Of a stretch of 64,000 nucleotides of DNA, positions 8,436 through 19,710 are shown one piece after another. Position numbers and translations under genes: made by a program. The notes beneath the pieces are model-generated. The model saw nothing but the letters and a program-made list of their open reading frames with translations. It ran no database searches and had not been told where the DNA came from. Numbering within the stretch: the first letter of the stretch is position 1; every line of letters starts with the position of its first letter. This DNA is from JALFST01 sp022779285 (GTDB taxonomy: Bacteria; Bacillota; Clostridia; Tissierellales; Peptoniphilaceae): NCBI GenBank assembly GCA_050313895.1, contig JBNPMI010000003.1. One strand, written 5' to 3'.

Positions 8436-9413
8436 ATGATTTTTGAAAAAATTAACTCCAATTTCTACTTGATCACTTTGATTGCATTTGCCTTTTCAGC
8501 GCTTGCCGTATGGCAATGGATTCGCTTTTCCGGAAAAGAATCTTTTGTTCAGCCGATTCGGGAGGATGGCAATAAGGAGCATTATAAGAAACAGGGGACG
8601 CCGATGATGGGAGGCGTGGCCTTTCTCACGGTTTTTTTGCTTCTGATGATTCTTTTTTGCGGAATCAATGCGCGTGCTTTGCTGATTCTTTTTTCTACGC
8701 TCGGATTTATGGCCATCGGTTTTTTGGATGATTACGAAAAAGCGAAGAAGAAGGTCAATGAAGGCTTGACTCCTCGTCAAAAGCTTTATTTGCAGTTTGC
8801 ATTAGCGACTGTGATTGCAATCTGGAACTATCTGTTAAATCCGGAGGCTTCGACTCAGGTCATACCCTTTTTCGGCTGGAAATGGAATCTGGGTGTGATT
8901 TGGATCCCCATTTTTTCGTTTATTATTGTTGGTACCGCAAATTCCGTAAATTTAACCGACGGTCTGGACGGGCTTTGTACCGGAGTTTCAATTCCCGTAT
9001 TTTTCGCGATTGCGGTTGCGGGGACGAGCCTTTTCAGTACGATTCCGGAAATTTCTATTGGCGGATGGATTATGGTCGGCGTGTTACTCGGATTTTTAAT
9101 CTTTAATTCCCATCCTGCATCCGTTTTTATGGGGGATACGGGTTCTATGGGAATCGGCGGAGCGCTTGTGGCATTATTGTTGCTGCAAAATCATCTTCTA
9201 TATCTGATTCTTTTGGGGGGAGTCTATTTAATGGAGACGCTTTCCGACCTGATTCAATTTGCTTATTTTCGAAAAACGGGAGGGAAGCGTATTTTCTTAA
9301 TGGCGCCGGTTCACCATCATTTTGAGCTCAAAGGGTATCCGGAAGAAAAGGTCGCAATGAGCTTTTCTCTTTTCAGCGCGGCGCTTGCGCTTTGCTACTT
9401 ATGGATTGCATAA
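8436..9413 (+). CDS. mraY: Phospho-N-acetylmuramoyl-pentapeptide transferase
   Basis: MraY makes lipid I by moving phospho-MurNAc-pentapeptide onto undecaprenyl phosphate in the membrane. The 325-residue, ten-span protein has KKQGTPMMGG (about 50-59), FLDDYEK (about 97-103), NLTDGLDGL (about 171-179), the catalytic GDTGSMGIGG region (about 232-241) and the terminal APVHHHFE. The start follows AGGAGAAAGT. The 73-base gap from the PBP gene shows no clear signal. Confidence 0.97.
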   Translation: MIFEKINSNFYLITLIAFAFSALAVWQWIRFSGKESFVQPIREDGNKEHYKKQGTPMMGGVAFLTVFLLLMILFCGINARALLILFSTLGFMAIGFLDDYEKAKKKVNEGLTPRQKLYLQFALATVIAIWNYLLNPEASTQVIPFFGWKWNLGVIWIPIFSFIIVGTANSVNLTDGLDGLCTGVSIPVFFAIAVAGTSLFSTIPEISIGGWIMVGVLLGFLIFNSHPASVFMGDTGSMGIGGALVALLLLQNHLLYLILLGGVYLMETLSDLIQFAYFRKTGGKRIFLMAPVHHHFELKGYPEEKVAMSFSLFSAALALCYLWIA

Positions 9414-9439
9414 AGAAATCAAAGAAAAACGAGGCTGGT

Positions 9440-10771
9440 ATGAAGCAAATATTGTTATATGGCTACGGGGTGACAGGGCGTTCTGCGTGTGATGTTTTGA
9501 CAGAAAGAGGCTGGAATATTGAGCTTCTCCTTGATGACGAAAAGGAGAGAGAGACGGCAAAGCCGGATCTGCAAGCTTTTTCACAGCATTCCGGAAATAT
9601 TCATGTTCTCAGCTCCGCCAATCAGATAGAATGGAAGCACATTGAGTTTGTGTTGAAAAGCCCGGGCATACACTTGGATCGTCCGGTGCTTCTGGAGGCT
9701 GTTCAACAGGGCGTTGAGGTGATTTCAGATATTGAACTGGCATATCGCATTTATGGCGGAGAAAAGATGATCGCAATCACCGGCTCCAATGGCAAGACGA
9801 CCACAACATCACTGGTGGCGCATATTTTCAATGAAAGCGGATATCCTGCATATGCATGTGGAAATATCGGAACTCCGGCTCTGTCGGTCATGCGTGATCA
9901 TCCGAATGCATATTATGTTGTTGAATGCTCAAGCTTTCAACTGGCATCTGTTTCCCAATTTGCCCCGCACCTGGCTGCGATTTTAAATATTACGCCCGAT
10001 CATCTTGAATGGCATGGCAGCTTCGAGGCTTATGCGAATGCGAAGCTGCGCATCGCGGAGCATCAGACAAAGGAGGACTGGCTGTTGCTCAATCCCGGAG
10101 ATGCGATCAGCCGCAAGGCCTATGAGGAAGGCCGTTTTTCTTCCGTGGTGGAATGGATTCGAAAAGATTCCGTGGATGCGAAACAGCTGCGCAGTCATGA
10201 AAATTGGAAGCTGTTCGGCGAGCACAATGTCGAAAATGCTCTGTTTGCAATAGATATCGCTCGTCAATGGAATCTGCGGGAGGATCAGATTCGCCATGCA
10301 CTGAGCACCTTTCGTCCTATTGAGCATCGCATGGAGCACATTGCCAGCATCGGCGGTGTCGATTATATTAATGATTCCAAGGCAACAAATGTGGATTCCA
10401 CAGTGCGTGCTTTAGAGGGATTGCATCAGCCGATTCTTCTGATTGCCGGCGGCTATGACAAGAACGTACCCTTTGATGAGCTGTACAGAGCGGCACAAGC
10501 CCATGTCAGGAAGATGATTCTGATCGGAGAGACAAGGAAAAAGCTCGCACAAGGAGCAAAAGAGGCTGGCTTGGGAGATCGCCTGGTGCTCACAGAGACG
10601 CTCGCGGACGCAATCCGGATTGCGCATCAGGAAGCAAGAAGGGGAGAGATCGTTCTGCTTTCTCCGGCATCGGCAAGCTGGGATCAATATCCGAACTTTG
10701 AAACACGAGGCGATGAATTTCGGAAAATTGTATTAAGGATCAAAGATGAAGAAGAAAACCGGGAAAAATAA
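9440..10771 (+). CDS. murD: UDP-N-acetylmuramoylalanine--D-glutamate ligase
   Basis: MurD adds D-glutamate to UDP-MurNAc-L-Ala in the cytoplasm. The 443-residue protein has an N-terminal Rossmann motif YGYGVTGRSA, the ATP-binding loop ITGSNGKTTT (about 114-123), ECSSFQL, the NDSKATN motif (about 314-320) and SPASASWDQ near the C-terminus. I chose ATG 9440, which gives the expected N-terminus and leaves a 26-base gap after mraY. The longer reading from 9392 overlaps mraY and adds unrelated residues. The Shine-Dalgarno sequence is weak (ACGAGG). Confidence 0.95.
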   Translation: MKQILLYGYGVTGRSACDVLTERGWNIELLLDDEKERETAKPDLQAFSQHSGNIHVLSSANQIEWKHIEFVLKSPGIHLDRPVLLEAVQQGVEVISDIELAYRIYGGEKMIAITGSNGKTTTTSLVAHIFNESGYPAYACGNIGTPALSVMRDHPNAYYVVECSSFQLASVSQFAPHLAAILNITPDHLEWHGSFEAYANAKLRIAEHQTKEDWLLLNPGDAISRKAYEEGRFSSVVEWIRKDSVDAKQLRSHENWKLFGEHNVENALFAIDIARQWNLREDQIRHALSTFRPIEHRMEHIASIGGVDYINDSKATNVDSTVRALEGLHQPILLIAGGYDKNVPFDELYRAAQAHVRKMILIGETRKKLAQGAKEAGLGDRLVLTETLADAIRIAHQEARRGEIVLLSPASASWDQYPNFETRGDEFRKIVLRIKDEEENREK

Positions 10772-10778
10772 GGAGAGC

Positions 10779-11912
10779 ATGAGAAAGAAATTTCTTCGCC
10801 CTTCGGTCTGGAGAAGAACGGGACCTCCGGATCGCACGATTCTTTTTTGTGTGATTGCGCTTATTTTATTCGGCGTCATTATGGTATACAGTGCAAGCGC
10901 ACCTTATGCAACAAAAAAATACGGGGATCCGCAATTTTACTTTAAAAGAGATTTGGTCTATGCGGCGCTGGCGATTGTTATGATGTTCATTGTTTCTCGC
11001 ATCGATTACCGCATTTACGAAAGATTTGCGTTTCCAATTTATGCTTTTTCCTTTCTCCTGTGTCTTGCTGTCTTCATTCCCGGGATTGGGGCGAGCATAA
11101 ATAATTCAAGGCGCTGGATTCAGATTGCTAATCAGACATTTATGCCCTCCGATATCCTAAAGATCGGCTCGATCTGTTTTCTTTCCTATCGCCTGACCCG
11201 AAAGCCTCCGGAACAGAACGGAACGCTTCGGATGCTCTGTTGGGTGCTCGGATTTGTTTTGATTACCATTCTTCCGGTGTATTTTCAACCGAATTTCTCT
11301 GCGGTAATGGTGATTGCATTGTCACTGATGTTTGTCTATTTTGTCGGAGGCATGAATCTTTGGCACTTGCTTCCTATGATGGGATTTGGTATTTTAGGAT
11401 TGCTGTATGCATTTTGGCCAAGACCCGGAAATTATCGTCTTGAGCGCCTGCTCATCGTTTTCAATCCGCTGAAGGATCCGCAAAACAGCGGCTGGCAGCT
11501 TTTACAATCGCTCTATGCGGTCAGCAGCGGGGGATTATGGGGTGTCGGCTTCGGACAAAGCAGACAAAAATTTGATTATTTGGCGGATGAGCCGCATAAT
11601 GATTTCATCTTCTCCGTAATCAGTGAAGAACTCGGCTTTATCGGCGCAATGTGCCTGATTCTTGCCTTTGTTTATCTGATTTGGAGATGCCTCAGAGCTG
11701 CAAATCGTGCAAACTCCGCATTCGGCAGATTATTCGGATTCGGATTGAGCTTTATTATCGCATTTCAGGCGATGGTCAATATCGGCGTATCGATCGGACT
11801 TGTTCCGCCAACGGGAATCACTTTGCCCTTCGTAAGCTATGGTGGCAGCTCATTGATTGTAATGGGAATCATTGCGGGGATATTATTGAACATATCAAAG
11901 GACAGCAGATAA
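10779..11912 (+). CDS. ftsW: Peptidoglycan glycosyltransferase FtsW
   Basis: A SEDS-family glycosyltransferase that polymerises lipid II at the septum together with the class B PBP. The 377-residue, about ten-span protein contains MVYSASAPYA in the first span, INNSRRWIQ, the catalytic-region motif LADEPHNDFIFSVISEE and the C-terminal PPTGITLPFVSYGGSS. ATG 10779 is preferred over 10746 because AAGGAG stands just before it and it falls directly after the murD stop. There is no murG gene downstream, where many relatives have it. Confidence 0.95.
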   Translation: MRKKFLRPSVWRRTGPPDRTILFCVIALILFGVIMVYSASAPYATKKYGDPQFYFKRDLVYAALAIVMMFIVSRIDYRIYERFAFPIYAFSFLLCLAVFIPGIGASINNSRRWIQIANQTFMPSDILKIGSICFLSYRLTRKPPEQNGTLRMLCWVLGFVLITILPVYFQPNFSAVMVIALSLMFVYFVGGMNLWHLLPMMGFGILGLLYAFWPRPGNYRLERLLIVFNPLKDPQNSGWQLLQSLYAVSSGGLWGVGFGQSRQKFDYLADEPHNDFIFSVISEELGFIGAMCLILAFVYLIWRCLRAANRANSAFGRLFGFGLSFIIAFQAMVNIGVSIGLVPPTGITLPFVSYGGSSLIVMGIIAGILLNISKDSR

Positions 11913-11913
11913 T

Positions 11914-12837
11914 ATGGATCACAACATAAAATGCCGAACTTCTGAGGAAAATAGCCGGCCTGTCGAAACTTCCAATCGCAAAACGTCTCATCGTATTCCG
12001 CAACGCGAGGCGGCGTCCGCTTCTCGAAAAAAAGCTGCCAATGATCGTGAACAGGGAAATGCTCCTCAAGGCAGGAATTCGAAGAGACGACGTGTCCGTG
12101 TGCGTAAGGTGAACAAGCTGAGAATATGGATGAGCTACATAATCCTTATTTTTATCGGCATCAGCATCTATTTTGTTTTTCACCATCGTGCCTTTCGCAT
12201 CAGATATGTTCGTGTGGAAGGAAATACGGTGATCTCCGATGCGGAAATCTTAACCGGTCTCGGCGAGGCAAATGAAAATATATTTTTATATTCTCGAAAA
12301 AAAGGCGAGAACAACATTCGAAAGATTTCAGGGATTAAAAATGTAACATTGACGAAGAAAATCCCCAATCGCTTAGAGGTCCGAGTGGAAGAATCTTACA
12401 TTCTCGCAACCATGATTACGAATAACGAGACAAGATATATCGACAATAACGGAATTATCCGAACCGGCTTTGATGATGGCATCATGAATCGAATTCGACC
12501 GATTTCCGTTGAGTTGGAAGACACGATTCCGGAGCCGGGAGAAAAAGCGTTTCGCGATACAGAAGCGATCCCATTTTTACAGACATTATTAAAAATGGAT
12601 ATTGTAAGTAATGTTACAAAAGTTCGTTTTGAAAAGGATGGCAATATTGTTATAATATATAAAGATATTTCCGTAAAATTCGGGAAAGCCGACGATGCGG
12701 CACAGAGATTGTCCAATTTGGCGGCAATATTATCCAAAATTGAACGGGAGAAAATCAAAGCAAAAGAGATCCTTCTTGATGAAGGGGATCACCCAATCGT
12801 GGTGACGGATTCAGAGCAGATTGATCCAATGCAATAA
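11914..12837 (+). CDS. divIB: Cell division protein DivIB/FtsQ
   Basis: A 307-residue bitopic protein. A basic, Ser/Arg-rich cytoplasmic tail (1-68) is followed by one membrane span (about 71-90), a POTRA domain beginning RIRYVRVEGNTVISDAEIL, and the FtsQ beta domain (IPNRLEVRVEES onward). It bridges FtsL/DivIC and the septal synthases. It follows ftsW by one base. The family assignment is clear from POTRA plus position, though the flanking sequence diverges as is usual for this family. Confidence 0.92.
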   Translation: MDHNIKCRTSEENSRPVETSNRKTSHRIPQREAASASRKKAANDREQGNAPQGRNSKRRRVRVRKVNKLRIWMSYIILIFIGISIYFVFHHRAFRIRYVRVEGNTVISDAEILTGLGEANENIFLYSRKKGENNIRKISGIKNVTLTKKIPNRLEVRVEESYILATMITNNETRYIDNNGIIRTGFDDGIMNRIRPISVELEDTIPEPGEKAFRDTEAIPFLQTLLKMDIVSNVTKVRFEKDGNIVIIYKDISVKFGKADDAAQRLSNLAAILSKIEREKIKAKEILLDEGDHPIVVTDSEQIDPMQ

Positions 12838-12856
12838 CGAGTGAGAAGGGGGAGCC

Positions 12857-13918
12857 ATGAGCACGGTAGATAAGGAAGTAATGAATGACGGTCTTGCGAA
12901 AATCAGAGTAATCGGAGTCGGCGGCGGCGGAAACAATGCATTAAATCGCATGAAGAAGAGCGGATTGCGTGGCGTTGAATTCATCGCGGTGAATACGGAT
13001 AAGCAGATTCTTCAGGTCATCAACTCGGACGAGAAGCTGCAAATCGGAACAAAGCTTACCCGCGGCTTAGGTTCCGGCGGAAATCCTGAGGTCGGTGAAA
13101 AAGCCGCAGAGGAATCGAAAAATGAGATTGCAGAGCTCCTTCAGGGAACGGATATGGTATTCATCACAGCCGGAATGGGTGGCGGCACGGGTACCGGTGC
13201 TGCACCGATTGTCGCAGAGACCGCTCGTTCCATGGGCATTCTGACGGTTGGTGTCGTGACAAAGCCATTCGGGTTTGAAGGACGTAAGCGTCAAACACAG
13301 GCGGAGAACGGTATTGAAAAGCTAAAGGACAAAGTGGATACTCTGATTGTCATTCCGAATGACCGCCTTCTTCAGGTCGCTGAGCGGCGCACCAGCATGG
13401 TGGAGGCCTTCGGCATGGCGGATCAGGTACTGATGAACGGTATTCAGGGTATCTCTGATTTGATCGCCGTACCTAACCTCATCAACCTCGACTTTGCCGA
13501 TGTGGAGTCCATTATGAAGAATCAGGGAATTGCGCATATGGGCATCGGCACGGCAAGCGGTGAAAATCGTGCGGTCAATGCTGCAAAAGCAGCTGTTAAG
13601 AGTCCGCTTTTGGAAACGAGCATTGATGGAGCAAAAGCTGTTCTGGTCAATATCACGGCTGCGGATTTGGGCATTTTTGAGGTCAATGAATCGCTTGAGC
13701 TGATTCGTGAGGCTGTGGACTCCGATGCCAATATCATCTTCGGTGCAGGTGTCAACAAGGATGCCGGCGATGAGCTTATGATCACGGTGATTGCAACCGG
13801 CTTCGATAATCGTAAGCTGAATGCACGTGATGACGAGGACTCACGTACGGAAGATGCGAAGGAAACGGACAAGAAGGACGATCTGGATATTCCGGAGTTT
13901 TTGAGAAAGTATCGCTGA
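12857..13918 (+). CDS. ftsZ: Cell division protein FtsZ
   Basis: The tubulin-like GTPase that forms the Z ring. The 353-residue protein has [14 protein letters not shown] near the N-terminus, the tubulin signature [10 protein letters not shown] (about 109-118), NxD-type T7 loop residues in [10 protein letters not shown], and a short acidic linker ending in the conserved peptide [10 protein letters not shown] that binds FtsA/SepF-type partners. AGGGGGAGCC precedes the start. The linker is only about 20 residues. No ftsA lies nearby, so another membrane anchor is presumably encoded elsewhere. Confidence 0.98.
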   Translation: MSTVDKEVMNDGLAKIRVIGVGGGGNNALNRMKKSGLRGVEFIAVNTDKQILQVINSDEKLQIGTKLTRGLGSGGNPEVGEKAAEESKNEIAELLQGTDMVFITAGMGGGTGTGAAPIVAETARSMGILTVGVVTKPFGFEGRKRQTQAENGIEKLKDKVDTLIVIPNDRLLQVAERRTSMVEAFGMADQVLMNGIQGISDLIAVPNLINLDFADVESIMKNQGIAHMGIGTASGENRAVNAAKAAVKSPLLETSIDGAKAVLVNITAADLGIFEVNESLELIREAVDSDANIIFGAGVNKDAGDELMITVIATGFDNRKLNARDDEDSRTEDAKETDKKDDLDIPEFLRKYR

Positions 13919-13919
13919 T

Positions 13920-14420
13920 ATGAAATGTCCATATTGCGGCTTTCAGGATACCAAGGTCCTGGACTCACGTCCGACTGAGGATAATGAGGCGGTTCGCCGG
14001 AGAAGAATGTGCATCAAGTGCAATAAGCGATTCACTACCTATGAAAGGTATGAGGATCAGGCTGTTGTCATTATCAAAAAGGATGATACGCGAGAGGCAT
14101 TCAGCCGTGCGAAGGTTCTCAACGGCATGATTCGATCCGCGGAAAAACGCCCTGTGCCGGTTGATGTGCTTGAAAAGGCAGCAGATGAAATCGAGATGCA
14201 AATCAATCACCTCAATCAAAAAGAGGTTACGAGCGCCTATGTAGGAGAGCTTGTCATGGATCAGCTCCGCCACATCGATAAGGTCGCTTATGTGCGCTTT
14301 GCATCTGTATATCGACAGTTTCAGGATGTGGATAATTTCTATGAAGAGCTGGAAAATCTGAAGGAGGATGAGTTGGATTTTCGCAAGCCGCTGCATCCTA
14401 TGAATGAGCAGAAAAAATGA
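13920..14420 (+). CDS. nrdR: Transcriptional repressor NrdR
   Basis: NrdR represses ribonucleotide reductase genes in response to ATP/dATP. The 166-residue protein has a zinc ribbon with C3-x2-C6 and C31-x2-C34, then an ATP-cone domain (VIIKKDDTREAFSRAKVL). It starts one base after the ftsZ stop, so it is probably cotranscribed with the division genes. A terminator follows. No nrd operon or NrdR box was seen in the window. Confidence 0.96.
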   Translation: MKCPYCGFQDTKVLDSRPTEDNEAVRRRRMCIKCNKRFTTYERYEDQAVVIIKKDDTREAFSRAKVLNGMIRSAEKRPVPVDVLEKAADEIEMQINHLNQKEVTSAYVGELVMDQLRHIDKVAYVRFASVYRQFQDVDNFYEELENLKEDELDFRKPLHPMNEQKK

Positions 14421-14424
14421 AAAC

Positions 14425-14455
14425 GGGGGGCTGACATTGGTCAGCCCCCTTTTTT
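14425..14455 (+). terminator. Rho-independent terminator after nrdR
   Basis: GGGGGCTGAC (14426-14435), a four-base loop ATTG and GTCAGCCCCC (14440-14449) form a perfect 10-bp GC-rich stem followed by six T. It ends the dcw-nrdR transcription unit. Confidence 0.95.
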
Positions 14456-14473
14456 AAAAAAGAGGTGAGCAAT

Positions 14474-15844
14474 ATGGATTTATTGTCCATGCATCAAGAG
14501 CATGTTATCGGAAAAAATGCCCCCCTTGCAGAGCGTATGCGTCCGAGATCGCTGGATGAGGTTGTGGGGCAGGAGCATTTTATCGGGGAAGGAAAGCCTT
14601 TAGCGAGACTGATTCGTGCAGATCGCGTACCCTCGTTGATTTTTTTCGGGCCACCGGGATCCGGGAAAACCACCCTTGCGACGGTCATCGCGGAAACGAC
14701 CAATCGCAATTTTCGTAAATTATCGGCGGTCACCGCCGGAGTTAAGGAAATTCGTGAGATTGTAGAGGAGGCAAAAAATTCCCTATTGTTCGATCGAACG
14801 CGAACAATACTTTTTATCGATGAAATTCACCGTTTCAACAAATCTCAGCAGGACGCGCTTTTACCGCATGTGGAGGACGGCACTTTAACTCTTATCGGCG
14901 CAACGACGGAAAATCCGTTTTTCGAGGTCAACAAAGCGCTTCTCTCTCGTGTACAGATCGTAGAGCTTAAGCAGCTCTCGCATGATGCGCTTTCCCGGGT
15001 TCTGGATCGCGCATTGCAGGATCGGGAGCGCGGACTTGGAGAGCAAAGCATCACGCTTACGGATGATGCACGTCAGGCTCTGATCACGGTTTCCGGAGGA
15101 GATGCGAGGGTTTTATTGAACACGCTGGAAATTGCGGTGCTCTCCACGAATCCGGCTGCGGACGGAATTCGTTTGACAGAGCAGGACATTCGCGAAAGTG
15201 CGCAAAATAAACTTTTTTCCTATGATAAGGGAGATGAGGAGCATTACAACACGATCTCCGCATTTATAAAATCGGTACGCGGATCCGATCCGGATGCTGC
15301 GATATACTACCTGGCAAGAATGCTGACGGGAGGCGAGGATCCGCTCTTTATTGCACGCAGATTGTGCATTTTGGCATCCGAGGATATCGGAAATGCGGAG
15401 CCCATGGGGATTGTTGTCGCCAATGCATGTTATGAAACAGTTCATCGCATCGGCATGCCGGAGGCGAGGATCGTGCTTGCACAAGCGACTACCTTTCTGG
15501 CATCTTCCCCCAAGAGCAACGCCTCCTATCTTTCCATCGATTCCGCTTTATCGTATGTGAGATCCCATGCTCAAGAGGAGATCCCTTCCTATTTGAAGGA
15601 TTCTCATTATCAGGGAGCCTCGGCACTGGGACGAGGCATCGGATACCTTTATCCGCATGATTATCCCGGCGGCTTTGTATTGCAAAATTACATGCCTGAT
15701 GAGATAATGAAAACTGATTTTTATCACCCGAAATCGATCGGCAAAGAACGTGAAATACGCAAATATCTTGAGTCGCTGCGTTGCGATACTCCTGAAAACG
15801 GTCGATTGCAGGATAAGACTAAAGGAGGAAAAAATGGAGATTAA
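14474..15844 (+). CDS. rarA: Replication-associated recombination protein A (RarA/MgsA)
   Basis: An AAA+ ATPase that acts at stalled replication forks. The 456-residue protein has [16 protein letters not shown], Walker [10 protein letters not shown] (about 59-67), Walker B LFIDEIHR (about 114-121), the [12 protein letters not shown] sensor region and the C-terminal tetramerisation part with [22 protein letters not shown] 14474 follows AGAGGTGA at good spacing; the in-frame GTG at 14465 is part of that element. The 3' end overlaps asnS by 11 bases. Confidence 0.96.
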   Translation: MDLLSMHQEHVIGKNAPLAERMRPRSLDEVVGQEHFIGEGKPLARLIRADRVPSLIFFGPPGSGKTTLATVIAETTNRNFRKLSAVTAGVKEIREIVEEAKNSLLFDRTRTILFIDEIHRFNKSQQDALLPHVEDGTLTLIGATTENPFFEVNKALLSRVQIVELKQLSHDALSRVLDRALQDRERGLGEQSITLTDDARQALITVSGGDARVLLNTLEIAVLSTNPAADGIRLTEQDIRESAQNKLFSYDKGDEEHYNTISAFIKSVRGSDPDAAIYYLARMLTGGEDPLFIARRLCILASEDIGNAEPMGIVVANACYETVHRIGMPEARIVLAQATTFLASSPKSNASYLSIDSALSYVRSHAQEEIPSYLKDSHYQGASALGRGIGYLYPHDYPGGFVLQNYMPDEIMKTDFYHPKSIGKEREIRKYLESLRCDTPENGRLQDKTKGGKNGD

Positions 15845-17222
15845 GGCGTTATATCGTTCGCCTGAGCAGTATGCAGATCAAAAGGTGAGTATTCAAGGCT
15901 GGATTCGTCAATCCCGTTTTACAAAAAATGTAGGTTTCTTAATGGTCAACGACGGGAGCTTCTTTCTTCCGGCACAGTGTGTCATTTCTTCTGATTTGAA
16001 TGGCTTCGGGGATGCTTCTCATTTTCCTGTTGCCTCTTCCGTTTCTGTCGAGGGCGTCGTTGTCTTGACACCGCAGGCCAAGCAGCCTTTTGAGGTTCAG
16101 GTCACCTCGATTGCACTGCTGGGAGAATGCTCTGCGGACTATCCTCTGCAAAATAAAAGACAGACATTTGAATTTTTGCGTCAATATCCAACGCTTCGTG
16201 TGCGGACAAATACTTTTCAGGCTGTTTTCCGTGTTCGAAGCGAAATCAGCTATGCAATTCATGACTTTTTTCACAAGCGTAATTTTGTATATGTTCATAC
16301 TCCCGTCATTACCGCTTCCGATGCGGAGGGGGCAGGTGAAATGTTCCGTGTGACGACTCTGGATCTTGCCGATGTCCCGAAGCAGGAGGATGGCGCTGTG
16401 GATTATACGCAGGATTATTTTGGAAAGGATGCAAAGCTCACGGTCTCCGGTCAATTGGAGGTTGAGCCTTTCATTATGAGCCATAGAAATGTATATACCT
16501 TCGGTCCCACCTTCCGTGCAGAGCATTCGAATACAACACGTCATGCTGCGGAATTCTGGATGATTGAGCCGGAGATCGCCTTTGCCGATCTCAATGATGT
16601 TATGGATCTTGCTGAAGATATGATCAAATACATTATCAGCCATGTTCTGGAGACTCTTCCGGAGGAGATGGACTTCTTTAACACCTGGATTGACAAGGGC
16701 CTGCTGGAACGCCTGAATCACGTTCGTTCTTCTCGGTTTGAGCGCATGACTTATACCAGAGCCATTGAAATTTTGGAAAAGGTAAATGATCGTTTTGAAT
16801 TTCCGGTTTCCTGGGGATGCGACCTTCAATCAGAGCATGAAAGATATCTTACCGAAGAGGTGGTGAAGGGACCTCTTTTCGTGACGGATTATCCGAAGGA
16901 AATCAAAGCCTTTTATATGCGCCTGAATGACGATAAAAAGACGGTGGCTGCCTGCGATATGCTTGTGCCGGGGATCGGCGAGCTCGTCGGAGGTTCTCAG
17001 CGTGAGGAGAGACTGGATGTGCTGGAGACAATGATGCGGGAGAAGAATATGGAGTTGGAGGATTATCAATTCTATCTCAATCTTCGGCGCTTCGGCGGAT
17101 GTCTGCATGGCGGCTATGGCCTCGGCTTTGAACGATGCGTAATGTATCTCACAGGTATGAGCAACATCAGGGACGTCCTCCCGTATCCGAGAACCTTCCG
17201 TTCCATGCGTCAAAGCGACTGA
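15834..17222 (+). CDS. asnS: Asparagine--tRNA ligase
   Basis: A class II aminoacyl-tRNA synthetase charging tRNA-Asn. The 462-residue protein has an N-terminal OB-fold anticodon-binding domain ([11 protein letters not shown]), motif 2 [20 protein letters not shown] and motif 3 [14 protein letters not shown] near the C-terminus. The HAAEFWMIE wording separates it from the archaeal-type AspRS. ATG 15834 directly follows AAAGGAGGA. The upstream in-frame start at 15750 lies in rarA and adds unrelated residues. Confidence 0.96.
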   Translation: MEIKALYRSPEQYADQKVSIQGWIRQSRFTKNVGFLMVNDGSFFLPAQCVISSDLNGFGDASHFPVASSVSVEGVVVLTPQAKQPFEVQVTSIALLGECSADYPLQNKRQTFEFLRQYPTLRVRTNTFQAVFRVRSEISYAIHDFFHKRNFVYVHTPVITASDAEGAGEMFRVTTLDLADVPKQEDGAVDYTQDYFGKDAKLTVSGQLEVEPFIMSHRNVYTFGPTFRAEHSNTTRHAAEFWMIEPEIAFADLNDVMDLAEDMIKYIISHVLETLPEEMDFFNTWIDKGLLERLNHVRSSRFERMTYTRAIEILEKVNDRFEFPVSWGCDLQSEHERYLTEEVVKGPLFVTDYPKEIKAFYMRLNDDKKTVAACDMLVPGIGELVGGSQREERLDVLETMMREKNMELEDYQFYLNLRRFGGCLHGGYGLGFERCVMYLTGMSNIRDVLPYPRTFRSMRQSD

Positions 17223-17252
17223 TGATATCGAAAATTTAGAAAGAGATGAGAT

Positions 17253-19682
17253 ATGAAATCATACAATCCGTCCGCAATTGAAAAGAAGTGGCAGGCTTTT
17301 TGGCAGAAGACACAGTGCTTTCATGCCGAGCAACGATCGGAGAAAAAGAAATACTATGCTCTCGTAGAGTTTCCGTATCCATCGGGACAGGGACTTCATG
17401 TAGGGCATCCACGCCCATATACGGCGCTGGATATTGTTGCCAGAAAGCGCAGAATGCAGGGATATAATGTGCTTTATCCGATGGGATATGATGCATTCGG
17501 CCTGCCTACAGAAAACTATGCCATCAAAAATCATATTCACCCCGCAAAGGTTACGCACGATAATATCGAGCATTTTCGTAAACAATTACAGAGCATCGGT
17601 TTTTCCTTTGACTGGGAGCGTGAGATCAATACGACCGATCCCGATTATTACCATTGGACACAATGGATTTTTATACAGATGTTCAAGCACGGTCTTGCCT
17701 ATAAAAAGGAGACCATGATCAACTGGTGTCCGAATGATAAAATCGGACTGGCCAATGAGGAGGTTGTGAACGGCTTGTGTGAGCGTTGCGGGACTCCCGT
17801 CGAGCATCGTGTAAAAAATCAATGGATGCTTGCAATCACCAAGTATGCGGATCGTCTGATTGACGATTTGGATATGGTGGATTATCTTCCGCGCATTCGC
17901 CAGCAGCAGATCAATTGGATCGGTCGTTCCTACGGTGCCGAGGTGAATTTTACTCTGAAGGCGGAGGATGGCTCAAGAGATGCCGTTACGGTCTATACAA
18001 CGCGTCCGGATACTCTTTTCGGCGCTACGTATATTGTTTTAGCGCCGGAGCATGCTTTGGTAAAGAAATATTCAGCGCAGCTTCATAACCGTGAAGAGGT
18101 GGAAAAATACCAGCGCGAAGCCATGATGAAATCTGAATTTGAGCGTGGTGAGCTGAATAAAGAAAAAACAGGCGTTATGCTTTCCGGCATTGTGGCGATC
18201 AATCCCGTGAATGGAAAAGAAATTCCGATATGGATTTCGGACTATGTGCTGAGCAGCTACGGAACCGGTGCCATTATGGCGGTTCCGGCACATGACGACA
18301 GAGACTGGGAATTTGCGACCAAGTTCGGAATGGATATCTTAGAGGTGGTGAGCGGCGCTGAGCGCTCCGTACAGGAAGAACCTTATACGGATGTGGAAAC
18401 GGGAACCATGATTCATTCCGGATTCTTAGACGGATGCTCCGTTGCCGAGGCCAAAGAGAAGATGATCGCCTGGCTGGAGTCGGAGGGCCTCGGACACCGC
18501 AAAACAAATTACAAGCTTCGCGACTGGGTTTTCAGCCGTCAGCGATATTGGGGTGAGCCCATTCCTATGATTTATTGTCCTGAGCACGGATGGGTGCCGG
18601 TGCCCGAGGATCAGCTGCCGGTTCGCCTTCCTGATGTCGAAAATTATGAACCTGCAGAAAATGGGGAATCACCGCTTTCGGCGATGGAAGATTTTGTGAA
18701 TACGGTATGTCCGATTTGCGGCCGGCCGGCAAAGAGAGAGACGGATACGATGCCGCAGTGGGCAGGCTCCTCCTGGTACTATCTGCGCTATATGGATCCG
18801 CACAATCATCAGATGCCCGTTTCTCCGGATGCGGAAAAATATTTCGGGCCGGTGGATTGGTATAACGGCGGGATGGAGCATACAACGCTGCATCTGCTTT
18901 ATTCACGTTTTTGGCATAAATTTCTATATGACATCGGGATCGTATCCACACCGGAACCATATTTAAAGCGTACTTCTCATGGTATGATATTAGGAGCCAA
19001 TGGTGAAAAGATGAGTAAGTCGCGGGGGAATGTGGTGAATCCTGACGAAATCGTACGGGAATATGGAGCGGATACCCTGCGAACCTATGAGATGTTTATC
19101 GGCGACTTTGAGAAGAGCGCTCCCTGGACAGAGCAGGGAGTTCAGGGGTGCCGCCGCTATCTGGAAAGGGTGTGGAGGCTCGCGGAATTGGTGAACGATG
19201 AGGATTGTTATTCCGACGATCTTTCGATTCCGATGAATCAAACCATTAAAAAGGTAACCGACGACTATGAGGTTCTCAAATTCAACACCGCAATTGCTCA
19301 GCTGATGACGCTTTCCAATGAATTCCGTCAAAAAGGATCGATTACGAAAAAGGAGTGGGAGACGTATCTCATTCTGCTCAATCCGGTAGCACCGCATATT
19401 ACGGAAGAGCTTTGGGAAACAGCAGGTTTCTCCGGACATATTGCAACGGATGTGCAATGGCCGGATTATGATGAATCCAAATTGGTCGGAGATACAATTG
19501 AGATGCCTGTTCAGGTCAACGGGAAGGTTCGCGGGCAGCTCCGGATTTCTCCGAATGCAACAAAAGAAGAAGTCTTGGCCGAGGTGGAAAAAACAGAAGC
19601 AATACAACGTCAGATACGGGATAAGAATATTTTGAAAGTGATTTTCGTTCCCGGAAAAATTTTAAACATTGTCTGTCGTTGA
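17253..19682 (+). CDS. leuS: Leucine--tRNA ligase
   Basis: A class I synthetase of 809 residues. It has the HIGH-type motif [12 protein letters not shown] (about 50-61), a CP1 editing domain with [12 protein letters not shown], the zinc-like Cys pairs CERCG and CPICG, and KMSKS as [15 protein letters not shown] (about 588-602). The C-terminal anticodon-binding and tail domain ends normally. The 30-base gap after asnS has GAGATGAG as RBS; there is no room for a T-box leader. Confidence 0.97.
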   Translation: MKSYNPSAIEKKWQAFWQKTQCFHAEQRSEKKKYYALVEFPYPSGQGLHVGHPRPYTALDIVARKRRMQGYNVLYPMGYDAFGLPTENYAIKNHIHPAKVTHDNIEHFRKQLQSIGFSFDWEREINTTDPDYYHWTQWIFIQMFKHGLAYKKETMINWCPNDKIGLANEEVVNGLCERCGTPVEHRVKNQWMLAITKYADRLIDDLDMVDYLPRIRQQQINWIGRSYGAEVNFTLKAEDGSRDAVTVYTTRPDTLFGATYIVLAPEHALVKKYSAQLHNREEVEKYQREAMMKSEFERGELNKEKTGVMLSGIVAINPVNGKEIPIWISDYVLSSYGTGAIMAVPAHDDRDWEFATKFGMDILEVVSGAERSVQEEPYTDVETGTMIHSGFLDGCSVAEAKEKMIAWLESEGLGHRKTNYKLRDWVFSRQRYWGEPIPMIYCPEHGWVPVPEDQLPVRLPDVENYEPAENGESPLSAMEDFVNTVCPICGRPAKRETDTMPQWAGSSWYYLRYMDPHNHQMPVSPDAEKYFGPVDWYNGGMEHTTLHLLYSRFWHKFLYDIGIVSTPEPYLKRTSHGMILGANGEKMSKSRGNVVNPDEIVREYGADTLRTYEMFIGDFEKSAPWTEQGVQGCRRYLERVWRLAELVNDEDCYSDDLSIPMNQTIKKVTDDYEVLKFNTAIAQLMTLSNEFRQKGSITKKEWETYLILLNPVAPHITEELWETAGFSGHIATDVQWPDYDESKLVGDTIEMPVQVNGKVRGQLRISPNATKEEVLAEVEKTEAIQRQIRDKNILKVIFVPGKILNIVCR

Positions 19683-19710
19683 GGTGCTTACCGTTTAGAG
19701 AGGATCAGAA

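Noticed and set aside
15939..16829. 296-codon minus-strand ORF inside asnS
   Set aside because: Antisense shadow of a clear synthetase gene; no start signals and atypical composition.
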